Positions 7,765-16,859 of a DNA stretch of 27,192 nucleotides are shown here, piece after piece. How positions within the stretch are numbered: position 1 is the first letter of the stretch; every line of letters starts with the position of its first letter. The notes under the pieces are model-generated. The model did not search any database. It was not told the origin of the DNA and saw only the letters and a program-made list of their open reading frames with translations. Origin of the DNA: Paulinella micropora (taxonomy: Eukaryota > Cercozoa > Imbricatea > Euglyphida); assembly GCA_009731375.1 (NCBI GenBank), contig BJOX01000243.1, positions 650,110 to 677,301 on the forward strand, in the 5' to 3' direction. The position numbers were made by a program, and so were the translations under genes.

Positions 7765-7801
7765 TCTGTGCGGTATAAATGCACCGTCTTGCAATATGCA
7801 G

Positions 7802-9274
7802 GTCTGGAGAACATCAACTCAGTGATGAAGAATGAAGGCACCAACAAAAACTAGCCTTTCAGCCTTGAGACCTGTAAGTTTGAAATGTCTCAGTCAATCA
7901 ACCAATTGAAAGAGAACCTTGACGAGGCACTCAAGAAGAATATCACAATTTCCTTCAAAGATTTCTGCAGAAACTTTTTATTCTCTGGAGCAGAAAAGCT
8001 CGGGCACGTCGCTGAGGTCAAAGGAGCGATACTAGGCTGTCAGAAAGAATCTGAATGGCCCCCAGCAACAATCAAGTTTCTGGATGGAGCGGTCGAAGAT
8101 GTCGTTGAGTATATTGCACGTCATTGGTCGCGGCATACGAATGAGATCCAGTTACTGGTGAAGAGAGTGGAATGCTTGCTCAGAATTCCGATCAACACCC
8201 TCTTCGGCGAAATGAAAGCCTACAGCAACGTCACGGAGTGGGTCCGAAGTGCCGTGGCTGCAGTTGTGCGAGAGAACATCGTCAAGGAGGATCTCCAGGG
8301 AAAAGGCATGCGTGAAAGACTTGCCAATAAGATTGAAAGGGTTTTCAAAGATAATACGAGATTGTATAAGAGAGTGTTCGACAACGTGGTGAAATATGCA
8401 GAGAAGGTTCCAACTGGACTGGTGGAAAAAATGGATGAAGCTAAGAGGAAGTTCGAGAACCAAGCGCAGCAGATTCTGCAAGCTATGGTTGACGCCAAGG
8501 ATGCAAGTAAGGAGGAGAAAGTAGCTGCTGAGGCCATGGCTTCAATCAGCTCTTTGGCTGCACACCCGCTGCCTTTAAATAACATCTTGGAAGGGATGTC
8601 AAAACGCGTTGCCCACTTTTGTCTCTCCGAGCCCCAGCTTCTGGCAACATACAGGGACCCCAAGCCACGCGCCTCAAGCTCCAAGCCACGCGCCTCAAGC
8701 CCCAAGCCACGCGCCCCAAGCCGCCAGCGCAACCCAGCAAGCAAGAAGAGGCGTTTGGACGACGAAAAGGCTGACTGGGTTGTGCTGGCTCCATTGCATC
8801 GGAACCAAAAACTTCAGCCCGGATGCAAAGGAAATGCAGCTATTCAACAACACCGTCCCGGAGAACATGGCCATTCCTCCACGCGATGAATGCGTGACCT
8901 TCAGGCAAATTGCTGCGCTGCACATTTGGATGATCAAGCGCCGACTCCTGAAACCTTGCACTCGCTTTCTGTTGGCAGATTTGGCTCTGTACATGGGGCA
9001 AACGGCAGAGCAGTACAAAGAGGTGATCAGAGATTGTTTGAAGATCACGAACGCTCTAGAATCGGATGGGACCAAGAAGAAAGAAAGAGTTGTGAAGAGA
9101 AGGAGGGAAGCGGGATCTGCCTCGTCCTCATCGTTGGCGTCATCTTCCTCATCGTCGCTGCAGGCATCATCCTTCACATTGTCTTCGTCAGCATTATTTT
9201 CCACATCGTCATCGTCAGCATCATTTTCCACATCGTCTGCATCAAATGCCACATCGTCATTGGGCTACTGGTGA
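7802..9274 (+). CDS. PHD-GTPase gene, last large exon (helical region, basic repeats, Ser-rich tail)
   Basis: Acceptor CTTGCAATATGCAG ends at 7801; 'GT' completes the codon begun at 5289 and the frame reads LENINSVMKNEGTNKN, then TAG at 7852-7854, then the same frame stays open (SQSINQLKENLDEALKKN onward) for over 300 codons. The body is helical and charged, as in the stalk of large GTPases. Near the end are three KPRA repeats and KKRRLDDEK, a likely nuclear signal. Around 8810, at a run of five As, the reading moves by one base: the next frame gives KNFSPDAKEMQLFNNTVPEN, a further helical segment with KKKERVVKRRRE, a Ser-rich tail and TGA at 9272-9274. A third frame beyond it, DIKRRFEACAEQRRKRAWKR to a TGA at 9354-9356, also looks coding, so the true C-terminus may be there. 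Large-GTPase effector role is inferred. Confidence 0.75.
8658..8720 (+). repeat. 21-bp coding repeat (three KPRA units)
   Basis: Three exact-length 21-bp units at 8658-8678, 8679-8699 and 8700-8720, each encoding a PKPRASS-like heptapeptide. Recent in-frame expansion of a basic, possibly DNA- or nuclear-import-related linker in the GTPase gene. Confidence 0.9.
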
Positions 9275-9356
9275 TATAAAAAGGCGGTTTGAAGCCTGTG
9301 CCGAACAACGCCGAAAACGCGCTTGGAAGCGTGCGAAAATTGCCGCAGCTAACTGA

Positions 9357-11260
9357 GTGACCTCCCCTTGTGATATAGCGTGGTGCACTAAGATCAGGTG
9401 TTGAACTCTCCTGCTTCCAGCACCGCTTTGCCACTGATAGAATCAAGAAATTCACCACTCACGGTGAGCTTGGCGTAACAGCTCAATCTGATTTCCCTCT
9501 GTTCGCTTCTTGACTCACCTTCCTTTTGATTCCTACGAAAAAAGAATGTTTTTTTCTTAGCAACAAAATTTTTGTTGAAAACATGTCGCCGCCTGATTTA
9601 ACTGACTTAAAGTAAATCATACGTTCTCCTACTTCGTAATCCCCTTCCCTGGCCTTAATCCCAACGAAAGACAACTATTCCGAAATCATGTAATTTATAC
9701 TCAAACACTTTCAATCATTCATTAAACTCGTTCTATTCGGACAAGCAACGCCGCCGGCGGATCTCAATTATTCATTAAACTCGTTCAATTCGGACAAGCA
9801 ACGCCGCCAGCGGATCATGATAATTGGACTGACTTCGGCAAACGGCGGGTGTGATGACGACTACCATGTCATGATCATCTGAATTGAGCATCGGTACAGC
9901 CTCGGATAAGATGACTCATAGTAAACCAGGAATGTTCAACACTATTATATATTAATAATATTATAAAATGATATGATTGAATCACAAACTGACTGTTGAA
10001 CCGTAGGCTAATTACTGTCACTCTCACATATACAATACATCCAGCCTTGGCAGTGACTGTCAAAATGATATCCGCCAATTTCATAGTAGACTCAGTGATT
10101 AGTTGGAAACTAAATAAAAACAAACTTAAAACCTCCAAACTTGAATTTGATTTGAAGCCGCCGGGGCCCGACTATTGAGGCAGAGCCCGAGTCTGAATGA
10201 TTTAAATTTAGTTGAAGCCCGCCGGGTTCGTTCCCGGCCGATCCGGCTGAGGCTGGCACTGGCTGAGTGTGACTCAGCGGCGAATGCTTTTTTTTTTTTT
10301 TTTTTTTTTCAAGTTTTTCAAGTGAAAGTTTTTTTTCAAGTTTTTTTCTTTTTTTTTTCACTTTGTTACTGAGGTAATAGATTGCTAACAGATATAGTAA
10401 CTACTAACTAATCATGATCACCATGTACTACTGATTTAGGTGACCAGGTTATGCGGTTAGATGATCGGTCACCTGGCCGTATCAGAACAAGTAATACCAA
10501 TCCAGCTTTATGGACCGAGTGGTTATATCTGCCATCACAAAGTGAGTCCAGTTATTGTTCCGTTCTTCAAGTATTACCGACCCGGGCCATTCGTTTCAAT
10601 CTTCCGTGTCCCGGTTAGTCATGGCATAATCATTGAAGTCATTATTCGGTACAGTGTACGTCACCCGTGATACTAGAATAGGTTATGCGGATGCCTTGAA
10701 GCGCCAGAAGCGCAAGAACCCTTGTGGAGTGTCCCCGAGAACCGAAGAAAGCTAGCCCAAACACCCAAAGGGACGTTTGTCTTGTCTGTGTTTGGGGCCA
10801 GAACAGCCTGACTCGTGACTAATTTCGGTTTGCCGCTGTGTGTGACCGCCAACAGATACCTGGTGGAGCCTGCCCCAGTGCGAGTGGAGCAGTCGCTCGT
10901 CGCAGTGGCTGGAGGCTCAATGTCGCTCGGCTGCGACGTTCGACCTGGGCGTCAAGAGCCTGCGTTAGTCATAGCTATTTCAATTTCACTCACCGTTACT
11001 TGGATAGTTGATTTGTCAATAGGGCTGGACAGTCAATAATGCCAATGTTAACTGCAAGGTTTAATACATCACTTACCAGTCATAATTACATCAGTCTTAC
11101 AATTACTCAACTTAGTCAGAGTCAGTACGCATCAGAACAGCACCTAAGTTAGTCAGTTTTGTGACGTGGCAGTCTTTGTCGCCGCGGTTCAGTTCTTCTA
11201 CTTATACGTGTTATTAAAGTGCGTTTCCATCTTGCGTGAACAGTCTTGCTAGGTAGCCCG
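9357..11260. other. unique stretch without a recognisable gene
   Basis: No convincing exon on either strand. Visible items are a 52-bp tandem duplication (9712-9816), a T-rich stretch (10288-10355) following a GC-rich segment, and scattered TGACTCA-type heptamers (e.g. 9913, 10268). The last 150-200 nt before 11262 may be LTR or leader sequence of the copia element, since an ATTAAAGTGCG and a TGAACA end lie at 11212-11242, but no second LTR copy is in the window to prove it. Confidence 0.5.
9712..9816 (+). repeat. 52-bp tandem duplication
   Basis: Two units containing ATTAAACTCGTTC, ATTCGGACAAGCAACGCCGC and GCGGATC. The ATTAAACTCG anchors at 9721 and 9773 give a 52-bp period. Only a few mismatches separate the units. 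Confidence 0.85.
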
Positions 11261-11317
11261 GATTGATCCTGAGAGGAATCGGTAAAAGGTCCCATACTGG
11301 GGAGTTACTCAAAGGTT

Positions 11318-11737
11318 ATGAGCCTTGGAACCGAGAAAAATATGGGTTTAAAGCAGGAGTACATCCCGCAGTTGGATGGTTCCACTCGGAACTATTCCGA
11401 TTTCCGGTACAAAATGAAGAACTATGCCAGAGGCATCAGTGCCTGGCATGGTGAGTACGTCACGCTGGCGTTCCTTGACCCAGCTAAAGCTAAGGTTGAA
11501 TATCCCTACGATCCTGCGAAAGCAATGGAAGTAGAGGAAAGGGAGTTGCCAGACGAGCCAGAGTCAGAGGACACTCCGGATTCCGGATCAGACACTGAAG
11601 GCAGCGTCTCAGACGGCGCTAGACCGAGACCTACAACGAAAAAGCAAGATGGCAAGACACCTGCAAACCGAAAGATTGGGCAAAACTGTCAGAAGAACAG
11701 AAGACACAGTGGAGAGAGAAGAGAGCTAAGAGACTGA
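11318..11737 (+). CDS. Ty1/copia gag, N-terminal part
   Basis: Start of the gag region of a Ty1/copia retrotransposon, the capsid-like protein that packages element RNA. The segment IPQLDGSTRNYSDFRYKMKN matches the copia gag opening (a Leu-Asp-Gly followed by an aromatic and a K/R-M pair), and SAWHGEY follows. After about residue 60 it becomes an acidic, low-complexity linker (EESDT-rich) and then basic. The frame ends at 11737 with a stop, while capsid-type coding resumes in another frame at about 11870, so the gene is broken here. The ATG at 11318 is preceded by an in-phase open stretch in other frames, so the original start is uncertain. Confidence 0.65.
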   Translation: MSLGTEKNMGLKQEYIPQLDGSTRNYSDFRYKMKNYARGISAWHGEYVTLAFLDPAKAKVEYPYDPAKAMEVEERELPDEPESEDTPDSGSDTEGSVSDGARPRPTTKKQDGKTPANRKIGQNCQKNRRHSGERRELRD

Positions 11738-11820
11738 AGCGCAAGAAGAGAAAACAGTCCAAACGAGCACACACATTAAGAGTAAGAACTATACAGAAAG
11801 AGAAAAAACATTATGAACGC

Positions 11821-12256
11821 ATGCGTACACTGCAACTCATTCTGTCTGTTGCTTTCTCTCACCCTGTTGTTGTAGGATATTTGCGCACTAAGACAGTGAA
11901 TGGACCGATAGAGCTAATAGAGGCAGTTAGTGCCAAGTTTGGTTCAATCACGGGGGTCCACAAACATATTAAAGCACAGATATTCGAAGACATGTACCCC
12001 AAACCAGGACAAAATGTAGATGCATGGTTGAATGACTACATTGCCCTGAAAGGAGAGGTAGAGGGTCATCAACACATCCCTTTGACGAGGATGACCTCGT
12101 AACAGGACTCCTTGCAATTGCAAAGCTCTCACGACACCCCGCATACGGAGAGAATTTCAAAGCACAACATTTCAACCTACCACCTAGCCTAAGACCCAAA
12201 TTCGATGACCTAGTACTAGAGTGCGAGAGACACATGGGCACTATGGAGAAAGGATA
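11821..12256 (+). pseudogene. Ty1/copia gag, capsid-type (UBN2-like) part, frameshifted
   Basis: A helical segment containing VNGPIELIEAVSAKFGS, AQIFEDMYPKPGQNVDAW and NDYIALKGEVEG, as expected for the gag-polypeptide (UBN2-type) domain of copia elements. The first frame ends at a TAA (12100-12102). A one-base shift near 12075 continues the domain as FDEDDLVTGLLAIAKLS and FDDLVLECERHMGTMEK up to TAA at about 12256. The two halves together cover the domain, so the break is a simple frameshift. Confidence 0.7.
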
Positions 12257-12339
12257 AGTGGAAGGGAGAAGAGAAGGAGAGACCTGACAAGAACACGAGG
12301 CAGAAGAGAGAGACAAACCTCATGTTAGGTGATCAGGGA

Positions 12340-12654
12340 GATGAGGGGGATGGGGGTAAGGGCAAGCACAGAAAGTTTAAGAAGAAGGAAGAGTGGTGGC
12401 TTAAAGTCACTTGTTTTGAATGTAATGAGAAAGGCCACACAAAGAAGTATTGCCCAGCGAAGAAACCCTGAAGGAAAAGTCAAGAGAGCGAAGACAAGAA
12501 CGACAAAAAGAAGAAGAAGGGCAAACCTCAGAACACTAAGAACAAAAAGTCTCACAAAGACGTAAACCTCATCAGAGAGGAAGAACAGGAAGGGGACACA
12601 GGAACCGATAGCGACGCTTTACTCGTTTTCCTGGGGGGGAGATGTCCCAGATGA
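12340..12654 (+). pseudogene. Ty1/copia nucleocapsid with CCHC zinc knuckle
   Basis: The motif CFECNEKGHTKKYC at 12412-12453 is a perfect C-x2-C-x4-H-x4-C zinc knuckle, which binds element RNA. It is followed by PAKKP and a TGA (12469-12471). In the same frame the sequence goes on as a lysine-rich then acidic tail (KKKKKGKPQNTKNKKSH, REEEQEGDTGTDSD) up to another TGA near 12652. Both stops look like interruptions within one original reading frame. Confidence 0.75.
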
Positions 12655-13558
12655 AACTGGGGCCTGATGAAGAGAGAGGCAGGGAGAGAGCAAATGTCGA
12701 GTCTGGAGAACCCCAGACTGAGCCAGGTGTTCGTCCCCTGTCATCAAATCAAAGTGGCGAAGGGAGTCCCTCCGCCACACCAAAAGGGAGTGATTTATCA
12801 CCCCCACCCATCTCACGCTCTCGTAATCAGCTACCAAGGAGCACCTCCACAAACACCACACAGCGTCAGAATTCAGCCCCTAAAACACCTCCAACAACCA
12901 TTGGTAGGTATAGTCGAGACAAACCGAGGTCCCTTAAATGTCACGGGAAAAACAAGAAAAACAGTCCTTGTCAGATCTCCCTTGAAAAAGACAAAAAGGG
13001 GCCTAACGCTGAGCAAGCTTCTTGTCTGAAATATGGCATATTTTGCGGCACGCTGAGAAACAAGACAAAGAATACCCATTGTTAGACTTAGCTGTTAGCC
13101 CTGACCTCCTCCCTCCTAAATCCCCTTATTATCCTGATGAGAGAGGTTTGAGAGAGGATGCGAAAGCGAGAGGGATGGTCATACCACACAACCTCACCTC
13201 CACATTCACTGACCAAACTCCACAGAGGGAGGGAGAGAGCGAGAAGATTAAGGCGAAGGGGGAAGTGAGGGGGAGTAGGCGCCAAGGGCCAGCACCGCAA
13301 AAACCCACCTCCACCACAGACGCCTCACACCACACCATCAACACACGTCACACAGACAGACGACACGCCAGTGCAGAGAGATCTAGAGAGAGCAGTAATG
13401 AGGAAGAAGACGAAGAAGAGATGGATGAGTATGACGATGACCATGACTCACGATGTTCTGATGAGATAAGACATGACATGGCAATGGCAGCATGTCAGGA
13501 TGATGAGGAAATAGACACTGAGTATTTGCAGTACACAAGGGAATGTAAAGCAATATGA
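12655..13558 (+). pseudogene. copia gag-pol linker, low complexity, acidic
   Basis: Between the zinc knuckle and the protease lie about 900 nt of coding-like but domain-free sequence. It first reads KREAGREQMSSLENPRLSQ and a PPHQKG-type proline/histidine stretch, then (from 13022, another frame) a segment starting EIWHILRHAEKQDKEYPLLD, a Thr/His/Arg-rich part, and an acidic block NEEEDEEEMDEYDDDHD. The frame stops at 13556-13558. A one-base shift there leads into the protease frame (KNKKDTHDVSGSLAS). The linker is unusually long for the family. Confidence 0.5.
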
Positions 13559-13559
13559 A

Positions 13560-14405
13560 CAGAAGAACAAGAAAGACACTCACGATGTAAGTGGGAGCCT
13601 GGCATCTGCCGGACTGCCCAGTGCTGTTGCAGGGACCGGGAATGCCAAGAGGAAACGACGGGGAGGCACCGCCGCAACCCTTACACTACAACCAGGTCCA
13701 ACACCCCAAGCTCAGCCACACACCAACACACCACCCATCATCACTTTTAGAGACATAGCACAGCTCGCACAACAACTCACGACAACCTGCATTAGAGAAA
13801 GCAACGGTGAGGTGAGGAGAGTGAGTGAATCAGAAGGGAAGTTAGTGCTAGATGAGTTCTTGACAGACGTGGTGAGAGCGATAGAGGGAGTGTATGTAGC
13901 GCACGCAGCCCGCGCAACACTATCCCCACCAGCACAGACCCAAGACAGCAACACCCCACAGCCACCAGCACCATCAAAACACCAGAACAGCAGACAGAAC
14001 TATGCACTAGTGTTAGATGGGAGGGGGGGGCGAGATAGGAAGAACACAATAGTTCAGGATAGTGGGTCGTCTAGAGACATAGCGTGCAACCCTGAAATAT
14101 TACATGACGTCAAGTCCGTACCTCCTGTCAAGCTAGTAACAGGTAATGGAGAGTGTGAGATAGGACAGGAGGGGACGGCAAGCGTGAAGCGAATCAACGG
14201 ACACGGCAAACCAGTTACGGTGCCAAGGCCCATGCTCCTCGATACCAGGTTACCCGTGAACATTGCGTCGACCGGCAGGATGGATCATATCCATCATCAG
14301 TCTATCGTCCATCAGAATGGACAGTTGGTAATACTAAAACACCCAATAAGGATAGAGGAGAAGGACGTGCTTGTCAGGGGTAGACTCATGTCGACCCTCC
14401 TTTAG
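13560..14405 (+). CDS. Ty1/copia aspartic protease region
   Basis: The catalytic motif DSGSS (14058-14072), preceded by NTIVQ, marks the retropepsin that cuts the copia polyprotein. After it come VKLVTGNGECEIGQEG, then PRPMLLDTRLPVNIASTGRM and a QNGQLVILKHPIRIEE segment, matching the order of the copia protease and the start of the pre-integrase region. Upstream in the same frame is a Pro/Thr/Gln-rich linker with AKRKRRGG. The frame closes with TAG at 14403-14405. The normal reading would continue into the HHCC motif, so the stop interrupts the polyprotein. Confidence 0.75.
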   Translation, partial: QKNKKDTHDVSGSLASAGLPSAVAGTGNAKRKRRGGTAATLTLQPGPTPQAQPHTNTPPIITFRDIAQLAQQLTTTCIRESNGEVRRVSESEGKLVLDEFLTDVVRAIEGVYVAHAARATLSPPAQTQDSNTPQPPAPSKHQNSRQNYALVLDGRGGRDRKNTIVQDSGSSRDIACNPEILHDVKSVPPVKLVTGNGECEIGQEGTASVKRINGHGKPVTVPRPMLLDTRLPVNIASTGRMDHIHHQSIVHQNGQLVILKHPIRIEEKDVLVRGRLMSTLL

Positions 14406-14489
14406 GTGGGACGACGAGTTCGACACCCTATTGGACATCAACGAGCGTTATGAACCTCCACAGAAACAGAGTAAGGGTGTAATGGGGTA

Positions 14490-14769
14490 AAAGGGGAGGG
14501 AAACCCAAAGAGAGAAAGAGGAGCGTAGACAGGGAGAGGGCAAAACGGGGGAGGTAACACTAAATGTGTCTTATCCCCGCAAGCCAGGTTCAATTAGAAA
14601 GGTATATATAGAATTGTTCCACTATGCTTGTGAACACTATAGCATTAAGAAGATAAGAGCTCAGGTAAATGCATTAGGCATAAAGCTAGTAGGAGACGAG
14701 AGAAAGGTAGAGTTCTGCGAATCCTGTATGATAGGTAAGGCGAAGCAGTTGCCTAGCTTTAAGGCGTAG
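14490..14769 (+). CDS. Ty1/copia integrase N-terminal HHCC motif
   Basis: Contains HYACEH (His at 14620 and 14635) and CESC (Cys at 14716 and 14725), the HHCC zinc-binding module at the front of retroviral-type integrases. It is followed by MIGKAKQLPSF, the typical gag_pre-integrs ending. The frame stops at TAG 14767-14769 and coding resumes in another frame with the catalytic core. Confidence 0.75.
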
Positions 14770-15560
14770 TACTACACATAGAATCCGGAACGTGGTCAGT
14801 ACGTTCAATACACGGGAAGAGACACAAATTTTCTGTTACGGACGATTACTCGTTGTTTATTAAAAATTATTATCTTTCACATAAGAATGAATTTATTGAC
14901 TGCATTAAGCAGGCAGTAGCGTTTTATGAGAGACAGACAGGAAATAGAGTACAAGAAATAAGATGTGATCAAGAATTTGACGTCCCAAACGAGATGATAG
15001 CGTGGTGGAAACCTAGACAGCTTATTTGGAAGACGTCGGCGACGGGGGACAAAGATGGTCACCCCACTGCCGAGAAAGCCAATGACATCACGGCTGGAGC
15101 CGCGAGGGCTATGCGTTATCACGCCCACCTGCCCATTTCTTTCTGGGCAGAGATGGAGCACTCGGCCACCACACTACACAACATCCTGCCTGCCACCCAA
15201 GGACCAAGAAAAGGGATGTCCCCTTATGAACAGCTGTTAGGAAGGATACCGTTCCTGACACACCTTAGACCAATAGGATGCATGGGGGTGATGTACACAG
15301 GCAAAGGTAGGAAGGGACAGTTTAGAGGAAAGAAAGTTATGCTAGTAGGGTATGACTTATTTAGAGAGCTATATAGAGTGTGGGACGGTAGAAAGGTGAT
15401 AGCAGGTGTTAGGAACGTGCGGTTTAACCCGTACGTGATAGGGAAGGAAGCACATCCAGACAGAACAGTAGAGTGGGATGAGGATGTAGCTGAGGGGGAG
15501 CGTCGGCAGAGGCGGAAGTCCCTTCTCGGTTTAAATGGAGTCTGTACTTCTCGTCTACGA
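14770..15560 (+). CDS. Ty1/copia integrase catalytic core, 3'-truncated element
   Basis: The core that inserts element DNA. Visible parts in order: LHIESGTWSVRSIHGKRHKF then TDDYS; QEIRCDQEFD (Asp at 14967, second catalytic acid); GHPTAEKANDITAGAARAM (Glu at 15072, third acid); then LPISFWAEMEHSATTLHNIL, MSPYEQLLGRIPFLTHLRPI and GCMGVMY, as in copia integrases. The first acid, normally Asp in an H-x-D context, reads Glu (HIES). After VLVGYD-type and RNVRFNP sequence the match ends around 15520-15545. No reverse transcriptase or RNase H follows, so the element is 3'-truncated or interrupted here. Confidence 0.8.
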
Positions 15561-16364
15561 CGGCGGTAAGGGCTTTTCTGTCCTTGACAAGATCGTGACC
15601 GAATAGGAAGGGGTGCTTTGTAGCTGTAAGTAAGGTTTTAACCTGTTCGTCGGAAATGACATGGGCATGCATATGCAGTAAAGTCTGAAAGGCAATGTCC
15701 TGGATCTCAGCGGCGGTAGGCTTTTTCTGGTAGTTTTGTACCATGTCTTTGTAGTACTACATGTCATCATACTCGCACGCCTCCTCAGCTCACTCAACCG
15801 ATACTCTTCCGACACACACTGCCTAAACAAGCTAACTGCCTGACCTACTCTCTTCTTTCTCTGCCAGTCTGTGACTCTACTCGTTGTCTCTGTGTCTTTC
15901 TTTCGAGTGCGTGGAACACGACAAATAATGACAGTATCATATTGTGTATCATATTTATCGCAAAAAATCCCCTCACCCTCACCATCAAAGGCAGCATTCC
16001 ATCTCACACGCACAGGCTTAGGGTCAATAGAAGCAGAATCAGAAGCAGCAGTGTCATAAGCAGCATGCCAGTTAGAGATAGTTTTTGCACTAAGCAGGTT
16101 GAAAATGTTCTGTCTGGGGGGGGGGGGTTGTGGATTGTAATCTATTCTAACGTCATAGAAAAGAGATTCGGTCTGTGGCCCCTGGGTTGTGGGCAATGGC
16201 TCATAAACCATTCCAGTTTCCCTGCCGTAGAAGGATCTTGTTCTCGCTGCTCTAGCACATAGACTGACCGCTTCGTCAAGCTTTTTTTTTTTTTCAGCCC
16301 TGACTTCGAATTCAATTCGTGACGAGTGCTCTGTTGTGATTTGGAAAGGTTTTTGTCCTTGCCC
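15545..16364 (-). pseudogene. unrecognised minus-strand coding region abutting the copia element
   Basis: On the minus strand a frame is open from 16364 (after a TAA at 16367-16365) leftward. It reads SRIEFEVRAEKKKKLDEAVS, then GMVYEPLPTTQGPQTESLFY, ISNWHAAYDTAASDSASID, VRVRWNAAFDGEGEGIFCDK and WQRKKRVGQAVSLFRQC, to about 15760. A one-base shift and a TAG (near 15749) then lead into YYKDMVQNYQKKPTAAEIQD and HVISDEQVKTLLTATKHPF, ending near 15545 where the copia integrase begins on the other strand. Amino-acid composition is natural and even, unlike a shadow frame. About 270 residues in total. I do not recognise a family; a gene fragment or another transposon's ORF are both possible. First ATG is at 16211. 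Confidence 0.55.
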
Positions 16365-16560
16365 TTACGTCTGATGAGTGCAGGTCATTTCTTTGGAGGC
16401 ATCGGAATGGCGCCTTTCAGTAATTCGACAAAAAGAGTTTTAAAAGTTCGATAGGGACGGAAATAATTGAGGGTTTGCCCTGGCTCGGCCTGAATATTTT
16501 TTAGTGTTAAAGCCACAAAAACACCCGAAACCCAGGAAGCATGCAAAATTGTAATTAAAA

Positions 16561-16853
16561 AAAATTCAAAAATGTTTTGAGAATAAGAGAGTTCGTAACC
16601 GTTAAACTAGGTACCACCAAAATTTTGCAACCACTTACCTTACAAAAAAAAAATTAAAAAAAATACATATTATCATGAGTCGTTTTAACGCTAGCAATAA
16701 AAATTCAAAAATGTTTTCAGAATAAGAGAGTTCGTAACCGTTAAACTAGGTACCACCAAAATTTTGCAATCACTTACCTTACAAAAAAAAATTAAAAAAA
16801 AATACATATTATCATGCTGAGTCGTTTTAGCGCTAGCAATAAAATTCAAATTC
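16561..16853 (+). repeat. AT-rich tandem repeat, unit about 140 bp
   Basis: Two full units (from 16561 and 16700) and the first bases of a third (16841). Each unit contains AAAATTCAAAAATGTTTT, AGAGTTCGTAACCGTTAAAC, GGTACCACC and TACATATTATCATG, ending GTCGTTTTA.CGCTAGCAAT. Divergence is low, mostly A-run length and one 3-bp insertion. Confidence 0.9.
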
Positions 16854-16859
16854 ATTTTT

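Noticed and set aside
6661-7847. ORFs of 249-294 codons rich in Glu/Lys or Ser/Phe
   Set aside because: Read-through of the ATT and GAA arrays; no non-repeat coding content.
8695-9252. Acidic Asp-rich minus ORF
   Set aside because: Antisense shadow of the Ser-rich tail of the GTPase gene.
10110-10361. Lysine-rich minus ORF
   Set aside because: Its lysines come from the T-run at 10288-10355 on the plus strand.
11040-11262. Complete 5' LTR of the copia element
   Set aside because: Plausible position and ATTAAA signal, but no second LTR copy in the window and no clear primer-binding site, so boundaries cannot be set.
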